Assembly: GCA_963676655.2 (NCBI GenBank)
Contig: CAXXKX010000005.1
Coordinates: 620,001 to 684,000 of the forward strand
DNA: 64,000 bases
Reading direction: 5' to 3'
Origin: G963676655 sp963676655
Lineage (GTDB): Bacteria > Verrucomicrobiota > Lentisphaeria > Victivallales > Victivallaceae
The notes beneath the pieces are model-generated. The model was not told where the DNA came from. It did no database searches and saw nothing but the letters and a program-made list of their open reading frames with translations. Positions 45,437 to 54,549 of this stretch are shown here, piece after piece. Every line of letters starts with the position of its first letter. The first letter of the stretch is position 1. Position numbers and translations under genes: made by a program.

Positions 45437-45513
45437 TGGGGTGGATGAGGGGATTCGAACCCCCGACCTCCTGGGCCACAACCAGGCGCTCTAACCAACT
45501 GAGCTACAACCAC
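45437..45513 (-). tRNA. tRNA-His (GTG anticodon)
   Basis: The minus strand folds as a cloverleaf: D-arm TAGCTCAGTTGGTTAGAGC, anticodon stem-loop CCTGG-TTGTGGC-CCAGG with anticodon GTG, T-arm GGGGGTTCGAATCCCC. A G precedes the acceptor (G-1 of tRNA-His) opposite C73, and CCA is encoded, followed by TTTT. A TTGCAT ... TATAGT promoter lies upstream at 45534-45561. The acceptor stem GTGGTTG/CATCCAC has one U-U mismatch at 5:68. The 3' end faces the ISL3 remnant and the accessory block. Confidence 0.93.
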
Positions 45514-45881
45514 CATGAGTTTCAAGAGCATTTACTATACTATATTTTCATTTAAATGCAAATTGGTTCAGGCTTAATTTTCTTATTTTTTCTTAAAAAA
45601 AGTTTATCGCGGAAAATGTGTAAAGATCAAGCCCAAAAGCACGATTTTACCACCATTAGCATCAAATTAAATCATTTTGAGCAAAAAACAATTTGCATCA
45701 TTCCGCAAGTATTATATATTCATTACCAATTAAGTTTTTGATCATAATTATCTATAACAAGATAACCGCAGTATTTAAACATCAATCAAAGTCGGTAATG
45801 TTATAGAAACATAAGCTTGACCGCTTATCAATTGCTTTTTATTCCGACTTAATCAACCAATCCAAATATGGAGAAAGTAAA
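45514..45881. other. AT-rich intergenic region between tRNA-His and the GH4 gene
   Basis: About 365 bases. The left part carries the tRNA promoter on the minus strand. The rest is AT-rich and must hold the promoter of the GH4 gene; TTGACC near 45817 is a candidate -35 but the -10 is unclear. No gene is supported. Confidence 0.5.
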
Positions 45882-47228
45882 ATGGCAAAAGTTGCATTTA
45901 TCGGAGCCGGCAGTTTCGGTTTCACCCGCGGTCTGGTCAGTGACCTGGTGACCTTCGATCTTTTGAAAGACGCCGAACTCTGCTTGATGGACATCAATGA
46001 AGAACGTCTGGAAATGGCGCGTCAGAGCTGTCAGAAAATTCTGGATATCGGCGGATACTCAGCGAAACTCACGACCACAATGAATCGTCGCGAAGCTTTA
46101 GACGGCGCCGATGGCGTAATTACCACCATCCTGGCCGGCGATGTCGACGTCTGGCAGCACGATATTCTTATTCCCAAAAAATACGGAGTTGACATCAACG
46201 TCGGCGACACCCGCGGTCCAGCCGGAGTATTCCGGATGCTGCGTACCCTGCCGGTAATGCTGGATATTTGCAAAGATATCAACGAACTTTGCCCCAAAAG
46301 CATTTACTTGAACTACACCAACCCGATGGCGATGCTCTGTCACGGTATGCAAAAGATGTATCCCAATCTGGCTATTTCCGGTCTTTGTCACAGCGTTCAA
46401 GGCACCAGCAAAATGCTGGCGAAATGGGCCGGAGTGGAATATGAAGATGTCGATTATTTCTGCGCCGGCATCAACCATCTGGCATTCTTCCTTGATTTCA
46501 AAAGCAAAGGCGAGGATCTTTATCCCAAACTTCGCGAAGCTATGAAAAATGAAGAAATTTACAACGAAGAACAAGTCCGTAATGAATTGTTCCTGGCCCT
46601 TGATTACTATGTCACCGAATCCAGCGGACACAATTCAGAATACAACTGGTGGTTCCGCAAACGCGAAGACCTGCTTGATAAATATTGCAAAGACGGCACC
46701 GGCTGGAATCCCGGCGAACACGCATACATTCTGAATCACTACCGCAGCCGCAAAGAGACCTGGAAGAACGACTTCACCGAGTGGATGGAAAAAATGGACA
46801 ACGACGAAGAGCATCGTAACGGCGTAATGAAACGCGGTCATGAGTATGCCGCGTCGATTATCAACGCCTGGCTCGGCGGCGATATGTTCGAATTCAACGG
46901 CAATGTTCAGAACAAAGGAATCATTACCAACATCACCCAGGACATCTGTGTTGAAGTCCCGGTTATCTGTTCCCGGAACAAACTGCAGACGGTAAAAGTC
47001 GGCGATCTGCCCACGCAACTGGCGGCCATCGTCGGATTCAGCGCCCAGCTTGAATCCATGGCGGTCGAAGGTTCTCTGACCGGTGACGCCAGAAAAGTCT
47101 ATCAGTCAATCGCCTATGATCCATTAACCGCCTCGGTCCTGTCGCTGGCTGAAATTAAAGACATGGTCAAAGAAATGTTTGAACAGAATCGCGAATATCT
47201 TCCGCAGTTCAAATCATTCGACTTCTGA
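45882..47228 (+). CDS. melA: GH4 alpha-galactosidase (MelA-like)
   Basis: 448 residues, a typical GH4 length. The NAD-binding N-terminus is KVAFIGAGSFGFTRG. Family landmarks follow in order: NVGDTRGPAGVFRMLRTLPV, NYTNPMAMLCHGM, GLCHSVQGTS (metal-binding Cys-His) and AGINHLAFF. The segment ESSGHNSEYNWWFRKR is characteristic of MelA. GH4 enzymes cleave alpha-galactosides through an NAD- and Mn-dependent oxidation-elimination route in the cytoplasm. A perfect terminator hairpin follows. A Na+/solute symporter gene downstream probably imports the substrate. Substrate specificity within GH4 (alpha-galactoside versus alpha-glucuronide) should be tested. Confidence 0.93.
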   Translation: MAKVAFIGAGSFGFTRGLVSDLVTFDLLKDAELCLMDINEERLEMARQSCQKILDIGGYSAKLTTTMNRREALDGADGVITTILAGDVDVWQHDILIPKKYGVDINVGDTRGPAGVFRMLRTLPVMLDICKDINELCPKSIYLNYTNPMAMLCHGMQKMYPNLAISGLCHSVQGTSKMLAKWAGVEYEDVDYFCAGINHLAFFLDFKSKGEDLYPKLREAMKNEEIYNEEQVRNELFLALDYYVTESSGHNSEYNWWFRKREDLLDKYCKDGTGWNPGEHAYILNHYRSRKETWKNDFTEWMEKMDNDEEHRNGVMKRGHEYAASIINAWLGGDMFEFNGNVQNKGIITNITQDICVEVPVICSRNKLQTVKVGDLPTQLAAIVGFSAQLESMAVEGSLTGDARKVYQSIAYDPLTASVLSLAEIKDMVKEMFEQNREYLPQFKSFDF

Positions 47229-47263
47229 TTGAGGCAAAACACACTGCCTTAACACCATTCAAA

Positions 47264-47300
47264 AACACTGCCGTGAATTACTCCCGGCAGTGTTTTTTTT
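47264..47300 (+). terminator. Rho-independent terminator after the GH4 gene
   Basis: AACACTGCCG (47264-47273) pairs perfectly with CGGCAGTGTT (47285-47294), with an 11-nt loop and a following T run. Confidence 0.9.
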
Positions 47301-47381
47301 ATTTTTTGCTTGCAAAAACAGGTAAGGGAACGTATAATAAAGACTTTGTTAAGTCATTTTATCAAGTACCAAGGAAAGTGT

Positions 47382-49460
47382 ATGAATCTCACAAGTATTG
47401 ACTGGGGAATCGTTATCGGGATGGTGGTGTTTATCGGCATCATCGGGTTTGTAACAAGAAGTTTAACCAAGAGCGTGTCAGACTTTCTGGCGGCGAATCG
47501 CTGCGCCGGACGCTACCTGATGAGCGTGTCCCAAGGCATGGCCGGTCTCGGCGCGATCAGTATCGTCGCGATTTATGAAAAGTATTACAACGCCGGTTTT
47601 CCTGCTCAATGGTGGACCTGGATGGTGGCTCCGCTAGGAATTATCATCAGTCTGTCCGGTTGGGTTTTATACCGTTACCGGGAATCCAAAGTTCTGACAA
47701 TGGCGGAACTATTTGAACGGCGGTACAGCCGCAGGTTCAGAATTTTCACCGGTATTCTGGCCTGGGTTTCAGGAGTTCTCAATTACGGCATCTTCCCCGG
47801 TGTTACCGCCCGTTTCATGATTACTTTCTGCGGCTTTCCAAAAGACTGGCAGATTACCGAAAGCTTTTCTATTCCGACCTTGCTGCCGATGATGTTCATT
47901 ATGCTGTCAGTCGCGCTTTTCCTGACTTTCTGCGGCGGCCAGATCGCAGTGATGATCACTGACTTTTTCCAGGGGCAGATTGTTATTATAACGTTTACCG
48001 TCATGGTAATCCTGCTGCTCTACCGTTTCGGCTGGGACAATATCGTTACGGTTCTTAAAACCGCGCCGTCCGGACAATCAATGCTCAATCCATTTGACCA
48101 GACTATCGGCAAAATCAAGGGATTCGATATTACGTTCTTCCTGATTATGGCCTTCATTCGTATTTACAACTGCCGGGCGTGGCAGGGCAGTCAGGGTTAC
48201 AATTGCGCCGCTAAAAGCGCGCACGAAGCCAGAATGTCGGCAATCATCGGCGAATGGCGGAACCAGGTCACCCTGCTCTCATCGCTGCTGGTCCCGATTT
48301 GCGCCTGGGTCATGATGAAAGGGGCCTTGTATGCAGCAAAAGCAGAGGAAATAAATCAATCACTGGCGGTCTACAGCAATCCACAGATTCGCGAACAAAT
48401 GACCGTCCCTACTGCCTTGACTCACATGCTGCCGGTTGGTATGATGGGAATGTTCGCAGTTTGTATTATAGCGGCGGCAGTCTCAACCGATGACACTTAT
48501 CTGCACTCCTGGGGCAGTATTTTTATTCAGGACGTTATCATGCCGTTCCGCAAAAAGCCATTCGGCCCCAAGACCCATATCTGGCTCTTGCGTTTATCTA
48601 TTATGTTTGTCGCCACTTTCGCTTTTTTCTGGAGCTGGCTGTTCCCGATTGGCGACTATATTTACATGTATTTCAGTCTAACCGGAGCCATTTACCTTGG
48701 CGGGGTGGGGTCAGTCATTATCGGCGGTCTTTATACCCGATGGGGAACGACCGCCGGTGCCTGGGCCGGGATGATTACCGGCGGCGTCCTTGCCACCACC
48801 GGAGCCATTGTCAAAAACCTTTGGAGATTTTTCCCGTACCTGGTTGAACATATCGGTCCCAAATGCCCATTCAACGGCATGCATCTGACTTTAGTAGCCG
48901 GACTTTGCGCAATATTTGCCTACGTGATTGTTTCCCTGCTGACTTGCAAAGAGCCCTTCGATCTGGATAAGCTGTTGCATCGCAAAGGAAAAACCGAAGA
49001 GGAAAAGAAACGGAAGAAGACTTTCAAGCAGCTTATCGGCATCACCGACGAATTCACCTCTTTCGATAAGTTTATCTATTACTTTAAGATTGGATGGAGC
49101 TTCTTCTGGGTCTTCGCTTTCATTGTCGGAACAATCTGGGGAGTACTCGGTATGGAGGGCATTGTCCCCGCAACTACTGATGACGGCTGGGCCAAATGGT
49201 GGTTCTTCATGATTATAGTATCCCTGACCGTCGGAATCATCTCGGTAATCTGGTTCCTGTGGGGTGGCTACCATGACTTGAAGGACCTGATCAGAATTCT
49301 TCGCCAGGACGACCGCGACCAGACCGACGACGGTTGGGTTGAAGAAGACGGACCTGAAAGAATCGAAGAGGTTATTGAAGAGGAAATGCAGTTACCCGAA
49401 GAAGAAATTCCGGTAGCCAATGATCCAAATAAAGACTATGAATCATCAAATTACAAATAA
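47382..49460 (+). CDS. Sodium:solute symporter (SSS family)
   Basis: The ATG at 47382 is chosen over an upstream in-frame start because AAGGAAAG lies just before it. About 692 residues with many hydrophobic helices, beginning IDWGIVIGMVVFIGIIGFVT and followed by the SSS-like SVSDFLAANRCAGRYLMSVS, where substrate and Na+ contacts lie in this family. It is longer than the usual 500-550 residues. The extra is two additional C-terminal helices (about 590-650) and an acidic tail rich in Glu/Asp. It probably imports the sugar processed by the GH4 enzyme upstream, though a terminator separates them. Confidence 0.9.
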   Translation: MNLTSIDWGIVIGMVVFIGIIGFVTRSLTKSVSDFLAANRCAGRYLMSVSQGMAGLGAISIVAIYEKYYNAGFPAQWWTWMVAPLGIIISLSGWVLYRYRESKVLTMAELFERRYSRRFRIFTGILAWVSGVLNYGIFPGVTARFMITFCGFPKDWQITESFSIPTLLPMMFIMLSVALFLTFCGGQIAVMITDFFQGQIVIITFTVMVILLLYRFGWDNIVTVLKTAPSGQSMLNPFDQTIGKIKGFDITFFLIMAFIRIYNCRAWQGSQGYNCAAKSAHEARMSAIIGEWRNQVTLLSSLLVPICAWVMMKGALYAAKAEEINQSLAVYSNPQIREQMTVPTALTHMLPVGMMGMFAVCIIAAAVSTDDTYLHSWGSIFIQDVIMPFRKKPFGPKTHIWLLRLSIMFVATFAFFWSWLFPIGDYIYMYFSLTGAIYLGGVGSVIIGGLYTRWGTTAGAWAGMITGGVLATTGAIVKNLWRFFPYLVEHIGPKCPFNGMHLTLVAGLCAIFAYVIVSLLTCKEPFDLDKLLHRKGKTEEEKKRKKTFKQLIGITDEFTSFDKFIYYFKIGWSFFWVFAFIVGTIWGVLGMEGIVPATTDDGWAKWWFFMIIVSLTVGIISVIWFLWGGYHDLKDLIRILRQDDRDQTDDGWVEEDGPERIEEVIEEEMQLPEEEIPVANDPNKDYESSNYK

Positions 49461-49497
49461 TCATAAATCAATTCTTATCTAAATTCTAAATTTAAAA

Positions 49498-49530
49498 AAT
49501 ACCTCGGAATATTCCGGGGTATTTTTTTTA
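49498..49530 (+). terminator. Rho-independent terminator after the symporter gene
   Basis: AATACCTCGGA and TCCGGGGTATT form a stem (one T-G pair) around ATAT, followed by eight Ts. Confidence 0.88.
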
Positions 49531-49693
49531 TCTTCATTGCGCCTGTCTCAAATTTTTTCTTAAATAACCTGTCCGGATCAACGCATCACAAACATTCACA
49601 ACAATATATCTTTTAGACAATTACACTATTTTATTAAACCACATAATGATATAATATTAATTGAGAAATTTCACATTAAACCCAACTTTTCAT

Positions 49694-49722
49694 TTGACAA
49701 AAAATATTTTTAACTGTATATT
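49694..49722 (+). promoter_or_regulatory. Sigma-70-type promoter of the IclR/sulfatase pair
   Basis: TTGACA at 49694-49699 and TATATT at 49717-49722 with a 17-nt spacer, 30 nt before the IclR start. Confidence 0.65.
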
Positions 49723-49752
49723 TACTTCCATATAAGAAACAAGGAATCATAT

Positions 49753-50463
49753 ATGGAACAAGATTATCAAGGAACCGCTCCTGCGCTTGAACGCGGTTTA
49801 CAGTTGATTGAACTTATCTCATGCTACGATTATCCGCTGAGCTTCACCGAACTTGAAAAGTTGACCAACATTCCAAAGGCAACTCTCAATCGCCTGCTGA
49901 AAGTACTTTGTGGGATGAACTATCTTGAAAAAAACCCGGAAGGCAAATATATCCCCGGCAGCCGTTGCGGCATAGTCGGAGTTCCGGATGATATTGAAAC
50001 CGCCATGCGGAAATACGGGCAGGAGATCGTCCAACATGTCTGCAAGCTGACTGACAACACCTGTATTCTCTTTTACTGGAACGGCAAACAAACCCGCGTT
50101 AAAGCCAAGGAAATGCATGAGATGTCGTTAAGTATGCAGCCGCTCGATAATGTCTCAGCCGATTACCGGAAAACCCCGTGGGGTTGGCTGTTCCTTTCGT
50201 GTCCGGAACTTTCTCCAGAGATAAAAGTCGATCGCAAAGCATTTCTCCACCAATATGAATTCTACCTTGAACACGGCTTCATGCTGGACCGGCAGGCACA
50301 CTCCGTCCGGCTTGCCGCGGCCGTCACAGCCGGCAATAAAACAGCCGGTGCTCTGGGGCTGGGAATCAGCATCTCGAACCCGGAAATGGAATTAATTATT
50401 AAATACGGCAATATTTTGAAGGAATATGCCGGAAAATTATCAGAACAACTCTCACAAAACTAA
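49753..50463 (+). CDS. IclR-family transcriptional regulator
   Basis: 236 residues. The winged helix is at about 8-65 (ALERGLQLIELISCYDYPLS, then IPKATLNRLLKVLCGMNYLE). The C-terminal effector domain follows, with typical IclR ends (HGFMLDRQAHSVRLAAAV, then GALGLGISI). An AAGGA site precedes the ATG. The sulfatase gene begins 12 nt after its stop, so this regulator probably controls sulfated-glycan use. Confidence 0.88.
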   Translation: MEQDYQGTAPALERGLQLIELISCYDYPLSFTELEKLTNIPKATLNRLLKVLCGMNYLEKNPEGKYIPGSRCGIVGVPDDIETAMRKYGQEIVQHVCKLTDNTCILFYWNGKQTRVKAKEMHEMSLSMQPLDNVSADYRKTPWGWLFLSCPELSPEIKVDRKAFLHQYEFYLEHGFMLDRQAHSVRLAAAVTAGNKTAGALGLGISISNPEMELIIKYGNILKEYAGKLSEQLSQN

Positions 50464-50474
50464 AGGATCAGAAG

Positions 50475-51989
50475 ATGAAAAAACGTCCAAACGTACTTTG
50501 GCTGATGACTGATCAGCACAATGCCCGATGCGCCGGATACATGGGGCATCCCGATGTAAAAACCCCGAATCTCGATAAGGTCGCCGCCAACGGCGTCAAC
50601 TTTGTCAACGGTTTTGCCAACAACCCGATCTGTTCGCCATCACGCATCTGTTATATGACCGGACGTTACATGCACAGTCACCGCATGTTCGGCAACAACC
50701 ACGCCGAATTTCCGCATCCCAACCCTGACACAATGGCCTGCCGTTTCCGGCGTCAGGGCTACCAGACCGGATTGTTCGGTAAATCCCATATGATCCGCCG
50801 CTGGGATGAAGATGGCTTCGAACGTATCCGCTATACCGACTTATGCGATTCAAAACGCAACGATCCGCGCACCACGCATTATTTCCAATATTTAGTCGAC
50901 AACGGTATCGGTCATCTGTACGAAGAAGGCAACCCGCGCGATGATACCATGTTCACCATGGACGGCTCCGCTCCCTCGAGATTGCCTTATGAGCATTCGA
51001 TCGAACATTTTACCGGCAATGAAACTATGAAATTTCTTCAGGAACGCGATGAGTCACGCCCGTTTTACATCCATATGAGCTTCCAGCGCCCGCACGCTCC
51101 AATCGCCCCCGCGGCCGAATACTATGATCTGTATGATCCGGATAAATTAACTCTGCCGGACAGTTCCGTGGATTTTCTGGAACACAAATTCTCGTCAAAA
51201 TCCCCGGTAATCCGTGACCGCGTCAAAGACGGCTGCGAATACCCGATGGCCTCCGACGAAAAACGCCTGCGTCGCTGTCTGGCCAGTTATTACGCCCTGA
51301 TCAGTTGTATAGATATGGAAATCGGCCGGGTTCTCGACTATTTGGAAGAAGTAGGCGAACTTGACAATACAATTATTTTCTACACCGCCGACCATGGCGA
51401 TTTCGCCGGCGAACACGGCTTGTTCCACAAAAACCTCGGGCTCTATGATTCAATTCATCGCACCCCGTACCTCTTAAGTTATCCCGGCGGACCGAAAGGC
51501 CTGGTACCGGAAGCCTTCGCGGAGTCCGTAGACCTCTATCCGACGCTTTGTGAGCTGTGCGACGTCCCTGCCCCGGACTGCCTCGACGGAGACTCCCTGA
51601 TTCCTGTCATCAACGGCGAAGAGCCCGGCAAGACGGAGGCTTATTGCGAGTGGGTATGGTTCAACCCGGATACCAAAATTTCCGCGGTATGCGATAAGAA
51701 TTACCGTATGATGTACTTCGGAGTTCTAGGTTACGGCGAATTCTACGACTTGCAGAAAGACCCGGGCGAGATCAACAACCTGTGGGATGATCCGGAATAT
51801 ACAGAACCCAAAATGGCTATGCTCCAGAAACTGCTTACTTTCACTCTGCAATACGAAGCCGTGACCGACGTTCACGCCGACCGCATAGAAGAGGCAAACA
51901 GTTGCAACACTCCGTCACGCCTGATGCACAAGTATAAGCGTCGCTGGAATGAGGTTAAAGAAATGTGCCCCGGACTACAGGAAGATTGA
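50475..51989 (+). CDS. Sulfatase (formylglycine type)
   Basis: 504 residues. The N-terminus RPNVLWLMTDQHNARCAGYM has the metal-binding Asp, and the signature CSPSR at Cys53 is where formylglycine is made by an anSME-type maturase (not in this window). Further motifs are GLFGKSHM, HMSFQRPHAP and FYTADHGDFAGEHGLFHK (metal ligands). No signal peptide is seen, so the enzyme may act in the cytoplasm, which fits an importer-fed pathway. The likely substrate is a sulfated sugar; the IclR gene directly upstream is the probable regulator. Confidence 0.93.
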   Translation: MKKRPNVLWLMTDQHNARCAGYMGHPDVKTPNLDKVAANGVNFVNGFANNPICSPSRICYMTGRYMHSHRMFGNNHAEFPHPNPDTMACRFRRQGYQTGLFGKSHMIRRWDEDGFERIRYTDLCDSKRNDPRTTHYFQYLVDNGIGHLYEEGNPRDDTMFTMDGSAPSRLPYEHSIEHFTGNETMKFLQERDESRPFYIHMSFQRPHAPIAPAAEYYDLYDPDKLTLPDSSVDFLEHKFSSKSPVIRDRVKDGCEYPMASDEKRLRRCLASYYALISCIDMEIGRVLDYLEEVGELDNTIIFYTADHGDFAGEHGLFHKNLGLYDSIHRTPYLLSYPGGPKGLVPEAFAESVDLYPTLCELCDVPAPDCLDGDSLIPVINGEEPGKTEAYCEWVWFNPDTKISAVCDKNYRMMYFGVLGYGEFYDLQKDPGEINNLWDDPEYTEPKMAMLQKLLTFTLQYEAVTDVHADRIEEANSCNTPSRLMHKYKRRWNEVKEMCPGLQED

Positions 51990-52088
51990 AGTAAATCTTC
52001 GCTTCAAACCATGCTTCAACCTTGCCGTATCCCGGTTTCAGTGTATATTAACTTGTTGTAACACCGGATACGGACAGGTTGAAAGCAA

Positions 52089-52505
52089 GTGCAAATATCA
52101 AAAAACATTATAATTCCCGATGAGGAACTGAACGAGGAATTTTTCCTCGCGTCAGGTTCCGGGGGACAAAACGTCAATAAAGTAACCACTGCGGTTCGTC
52201 TCAGATTCAACGTGCTTGAGACGACCGCCCTGCCCCCGGACGTCAAAACCCGGCTGCTTGAAAAAGTCGGAAGCCGACTGACGTCAAACGGGGAACTCAT
52301 CATCGAAGCCCAGCGTCATCGCACCCAACTCAAAAATCGCGACGACGCGGCGGAACGTCTGGCCGAAATTATCCGCAGCTCGCTGCATGCCCCTAAAAAA
52401 CGCCGCCCCACCAAACCAACCAAAGCCTCCGTCAAACGTCGTATCGATAACAAAAAACAACGATCAACCACCAAAAAGCTTCGCGGCAGAATCAATCTTG
52501 ATTAA
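52089..52505 (+). CDS. arfB: Peptidyl-tRNA hydrolase ArfB (YaeJ)
   Basis: 138 residues, GTG start. The GGQ motif is at 25-27 in ASGSGGQNVNKV, as in class I release factors, followed by the long basic C-terminal tail (PKKRRPTKPTKASVKRR) that lets ArfB enter the empty mRNA channel of a stalled ribosome. Length and tail fit ArfB rather than a full release factor. It is an isolated housekeeping gene between carbohydrate loci. Confidence 0.93.
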   Translation: MQISKNIIIPDEELNEEFFLASGSGGQNVNKVTTAVRLRFNVLETTALPPDVKTRLLEKVGSRLTSNGELIIEAQRHRTQLKNRDDAAERLAEIIRSSLHAPKKRRPTKPTKASVKRRIDNKKQRSTTKKLRGRINLD

Positions 52506-52540
52506 AAATTCCCGGTCTTTCATTTCCCTATATGTAAACT

Positions 52541-52641
52541 GCTCTATGTTTTATAACAGTTATCCATTTTCAAGTGACTGACACCTATTGACAGTTGCTT
52601 GATTATCTATTATAATCGCATAGAGCAATGGTATAACAGTT
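52541..52641 (+). promoter_or_regulatory. Promoter of the second GntR operon with repeated operator-like elements
   Basis: TTGACA at 52588-52593 and TATAAT at 52611-52616 with a 17-nt spacer. TATAACAGTT occurs twice, at 52552-52561 and 52632-52641, flanking the promoter. GCTCTATG (52541-52548) is the inverse of CATAGAGC (52619-52626), so each TATAACAGTT has a half-site beside it. This is a good candidate for autoregulation by the GntR protein. Confidence 0.6.
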
Positions 52642-52654
52642 TAAGGAAAATCGC

Positions 52655-53842
52655 ATGACGGTCCAGAGAAAATTTGTCTATGAGCACATCAGGGATGAGC
52701 TTATAGACATGATCAATCGCGACAAATACCAGATTGGCGACAAATTGCCTTCGGAACGGGCTTTGGCCGCCCAGTTCACCTCTAATTACCATACGGTCCG
52801 GAAAGCGCTGCGGGAATTGTCTAAAGCTGGAATCATCGAAAAATTTCCGGCCCGCGGATCTTTCGTTAAACGTGTACCAAAATATATGATCAAAATTGAC
52901 GGGCGTTTCAAACTACTGCCGGAAAATCACAATGGCATCGGAGTTATCTACCAGAAGAAAAGCAGTCATTTTAATGCTGATTTAATTTACTGTTTGAGCA
53001 AGGAAGCTGAAAAACAGGGATTTTTCCTGATTACCCGCGAGATTGACAGATTCGACAATAAAGCCGTATCACTCAGCCGGCAACTGCTGTATCAGGGCTG
53101 TTTTGCAATCCTGCTTCTGCCTAACCGGCAGATTTCCTCGGATTATGATGTTTCGGAGTTTACCCATAGAAGCGTCCTGCCGACAATCCTGCCGACGCCT
53201 TATTCCGGCGCACCTGAATCCTGTATCCGCTCTAATGAAACCTATGTTTCATACACTGAGCGGAAAATATTCTTTATCGGCGAATACCTTTTAAAGTGCG
53301 GTTATCAGCGAATCGGATTTCTGGGCCCGGCCATCAGAGACGAAATAGAGGAAACACTGTTCTACTTCGCCAGGTTCGGGTGCAGTTTTAATAATGAAAC
53401 ATTGACCGCAATTCTTGACGGGACTCCGGAGATGTTTGATAAAATTGCCAACGACTGGAAACCTCACGCCGGGAAATTAGGCGTTATCTGCTATGACGAC
53501 GAATATGCTTTCAAATTTATCAATGCCCTGCAGCGGCAAAACGTGCGGGTCCCGGAGGATATTGGCGTGGTCGGCTGCAATAATGCTGAAATAAGTAAAA
53601 TGTCCAATCCGGCAATATCCACCATGCTGTTTCCTTACATATTTTTGTCGGACCGGATTATTGAATTTGCAATGTCGTTACGTTCCGGGGTTCCCAAAAG
53701 GTGCATAGATGACCTGCAAACAGACTTTATCATCCGCGATTCATGCGGTGCCCGGTTGCGGCTTGGAGATCAATTTTCGACAAAGATGCAAAGCTTAAAA
53801 GATAATTACCCTGAATTCAATTTTAAAATAGAAAGGAAATGA
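52655..53842 (+). CDS. GntR-type regulator with LacI-like ligand domain
   Basis: 395 residues. The winged helix is at about 1-75 (GDKLPSERALAAQFTSNYHT, AGIIEKFPARGSFVKRV), followed by a LacI/AraR-like sensor (GYQRIGFLGPAIRDEIEETL, VRVPEDIGVVGCNNAEI). AAGGA precedes the ATG. It heads a probable operon with a pseudopilin (start overlapping or 3 nt after its stop) and a GH5-like enzyme. It likely represses these until its sugar ligand binds. Confidence 0.9.
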   Translation: MTVQRKFVYEHIRDELIDMINRDKYQIGDKLPSERALAAQFTSNYHTVRKALRELSKAGIIEKFPARGSFVKRVPKYMIKIDGRFKLLPENHNGIGVIYQKKSSHFNADLIYCLSKEAEKQGFFLITREIDRFDNKAVSLSRQLLYQGCFAILLLPNRQISSDYDVSEFTHRSVLPTILPTPYSGAPESCIRSNETYVSYTERKIFFIGEYLLKCGYQRIGFLGPAIRDEIEETLFYFARFGCSFNNETLTAILDGTPEMFDKIANDWKPHAGKLGVICYDDEYAFKFINALQRQNVRVPEDIGVVGCNNAEISKMSNPAISTMLFPYIFLSDRIIEFAMSLRSGVPKRCIDDLQTDFIIRDSCGARLRLGDQFSTKMQSLKDNYPEFNFKIERK

Positions 53843-53844
53843 CC

Positions 53845-54534
53845 ATGTCACCCCGGAAAAATTTCACCCTAATTGAACTTCTTGTCGTGATCGCGATCAT
53901 CGCAATCCTCGCGTCTATGCTGCTCCCGGCCTTGAATAAAGCGCGTGACAAAGCAAAACAGGCTAACTGCAGCGGAAACTTGAAGCAAATAGGACTGGCG
54001 AACGCACTTTATCGGGGAGATTATGACGACTGGCTGCCAGTGGCCAGTAATGCCGGCGGGATTCCGTCCCAATGGAAAATGGAATTGTGCGCCTATATGA
54101 ATATTCCCACCCCGACGTCAATGTGGAATCTGGTCACCGATAAAAAATTCGGCAAAGGGAGCGCTTTCAGCTGCCAGGCCTTTGTCAGCTGCCAAAACTC
54201 GGACTACGAAAGCCAACCCGGACGTTACGGCGGCTTGGGCTGGACCAAAAAACTTTACCGGGAAGTCGATAACAGCAATCCGAGGCAGAAAGCCACCAGA
54301 TTGAAAAATCTCAGTACCAAAGCAATTGCCGGTGATACTATCGATTATCCAGGGACCACCACTGCTTCAAATTTCTGTTACTTGCTGCCGGCTAATCAAA
54401 CTTATATTCCTGATATAACGGTTGGAGACCGCCATAATGACGGGTTGAACATTCTCTGGGGCGATAACCACGTCAGTTGGAAAACCCAGATTGAAATGTA
54501 CAATAACCCGTCCAAATATTACAGTTTATTTTAA
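53845..54534 (+). CDS. Pseudopilin-like H-X9-DG protein
   Basis: 229 residues from the ATG at 53845, where AAGGA is 8 nt upstream; an ATG at 53839 would overlap the regulator stop. The leader is KNFTLIELLVVIAIIAILAS. The C-terminal signature is a variant (His, NDGLNILWG, then DN instead of DG). Third copy of this family in the window, again between a GntR-type regulator and a secreted GH. Confidence 0.9.
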   Translation: MSPRKNFTLIELLVVIAIIAILASMLLPALNKARDKAKQANCSGNLKQIGLANALYRGDYDDWLPVASNAGGIPSQWKMELCAYMNIPTPTSMWNLVTDKKFGKGSAFSCQAFVSCQNSDYESQPGRYGGLGWTKKLYREVDNSNPRQKATRLKNLSTKAIAGDTIDYPGTTTASNFCYLLPANQTYIPDITVGDRHNDGLNILWGDNHVSWKTQIEMYNNPSKYYSLF

Positions 54535-54549
54535 GTTTAAGGTCGATTT

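Noticed and set aside
45437..45513. Direct repeat of the tRNA-His 3' end as an att site at the left island border
   Set aside because: I looked near 23.4 kb for a copy of the tRNA 3' end and saw none, so integrase-type insertion at this tRNA is not supported. No integrase gene is seen either.
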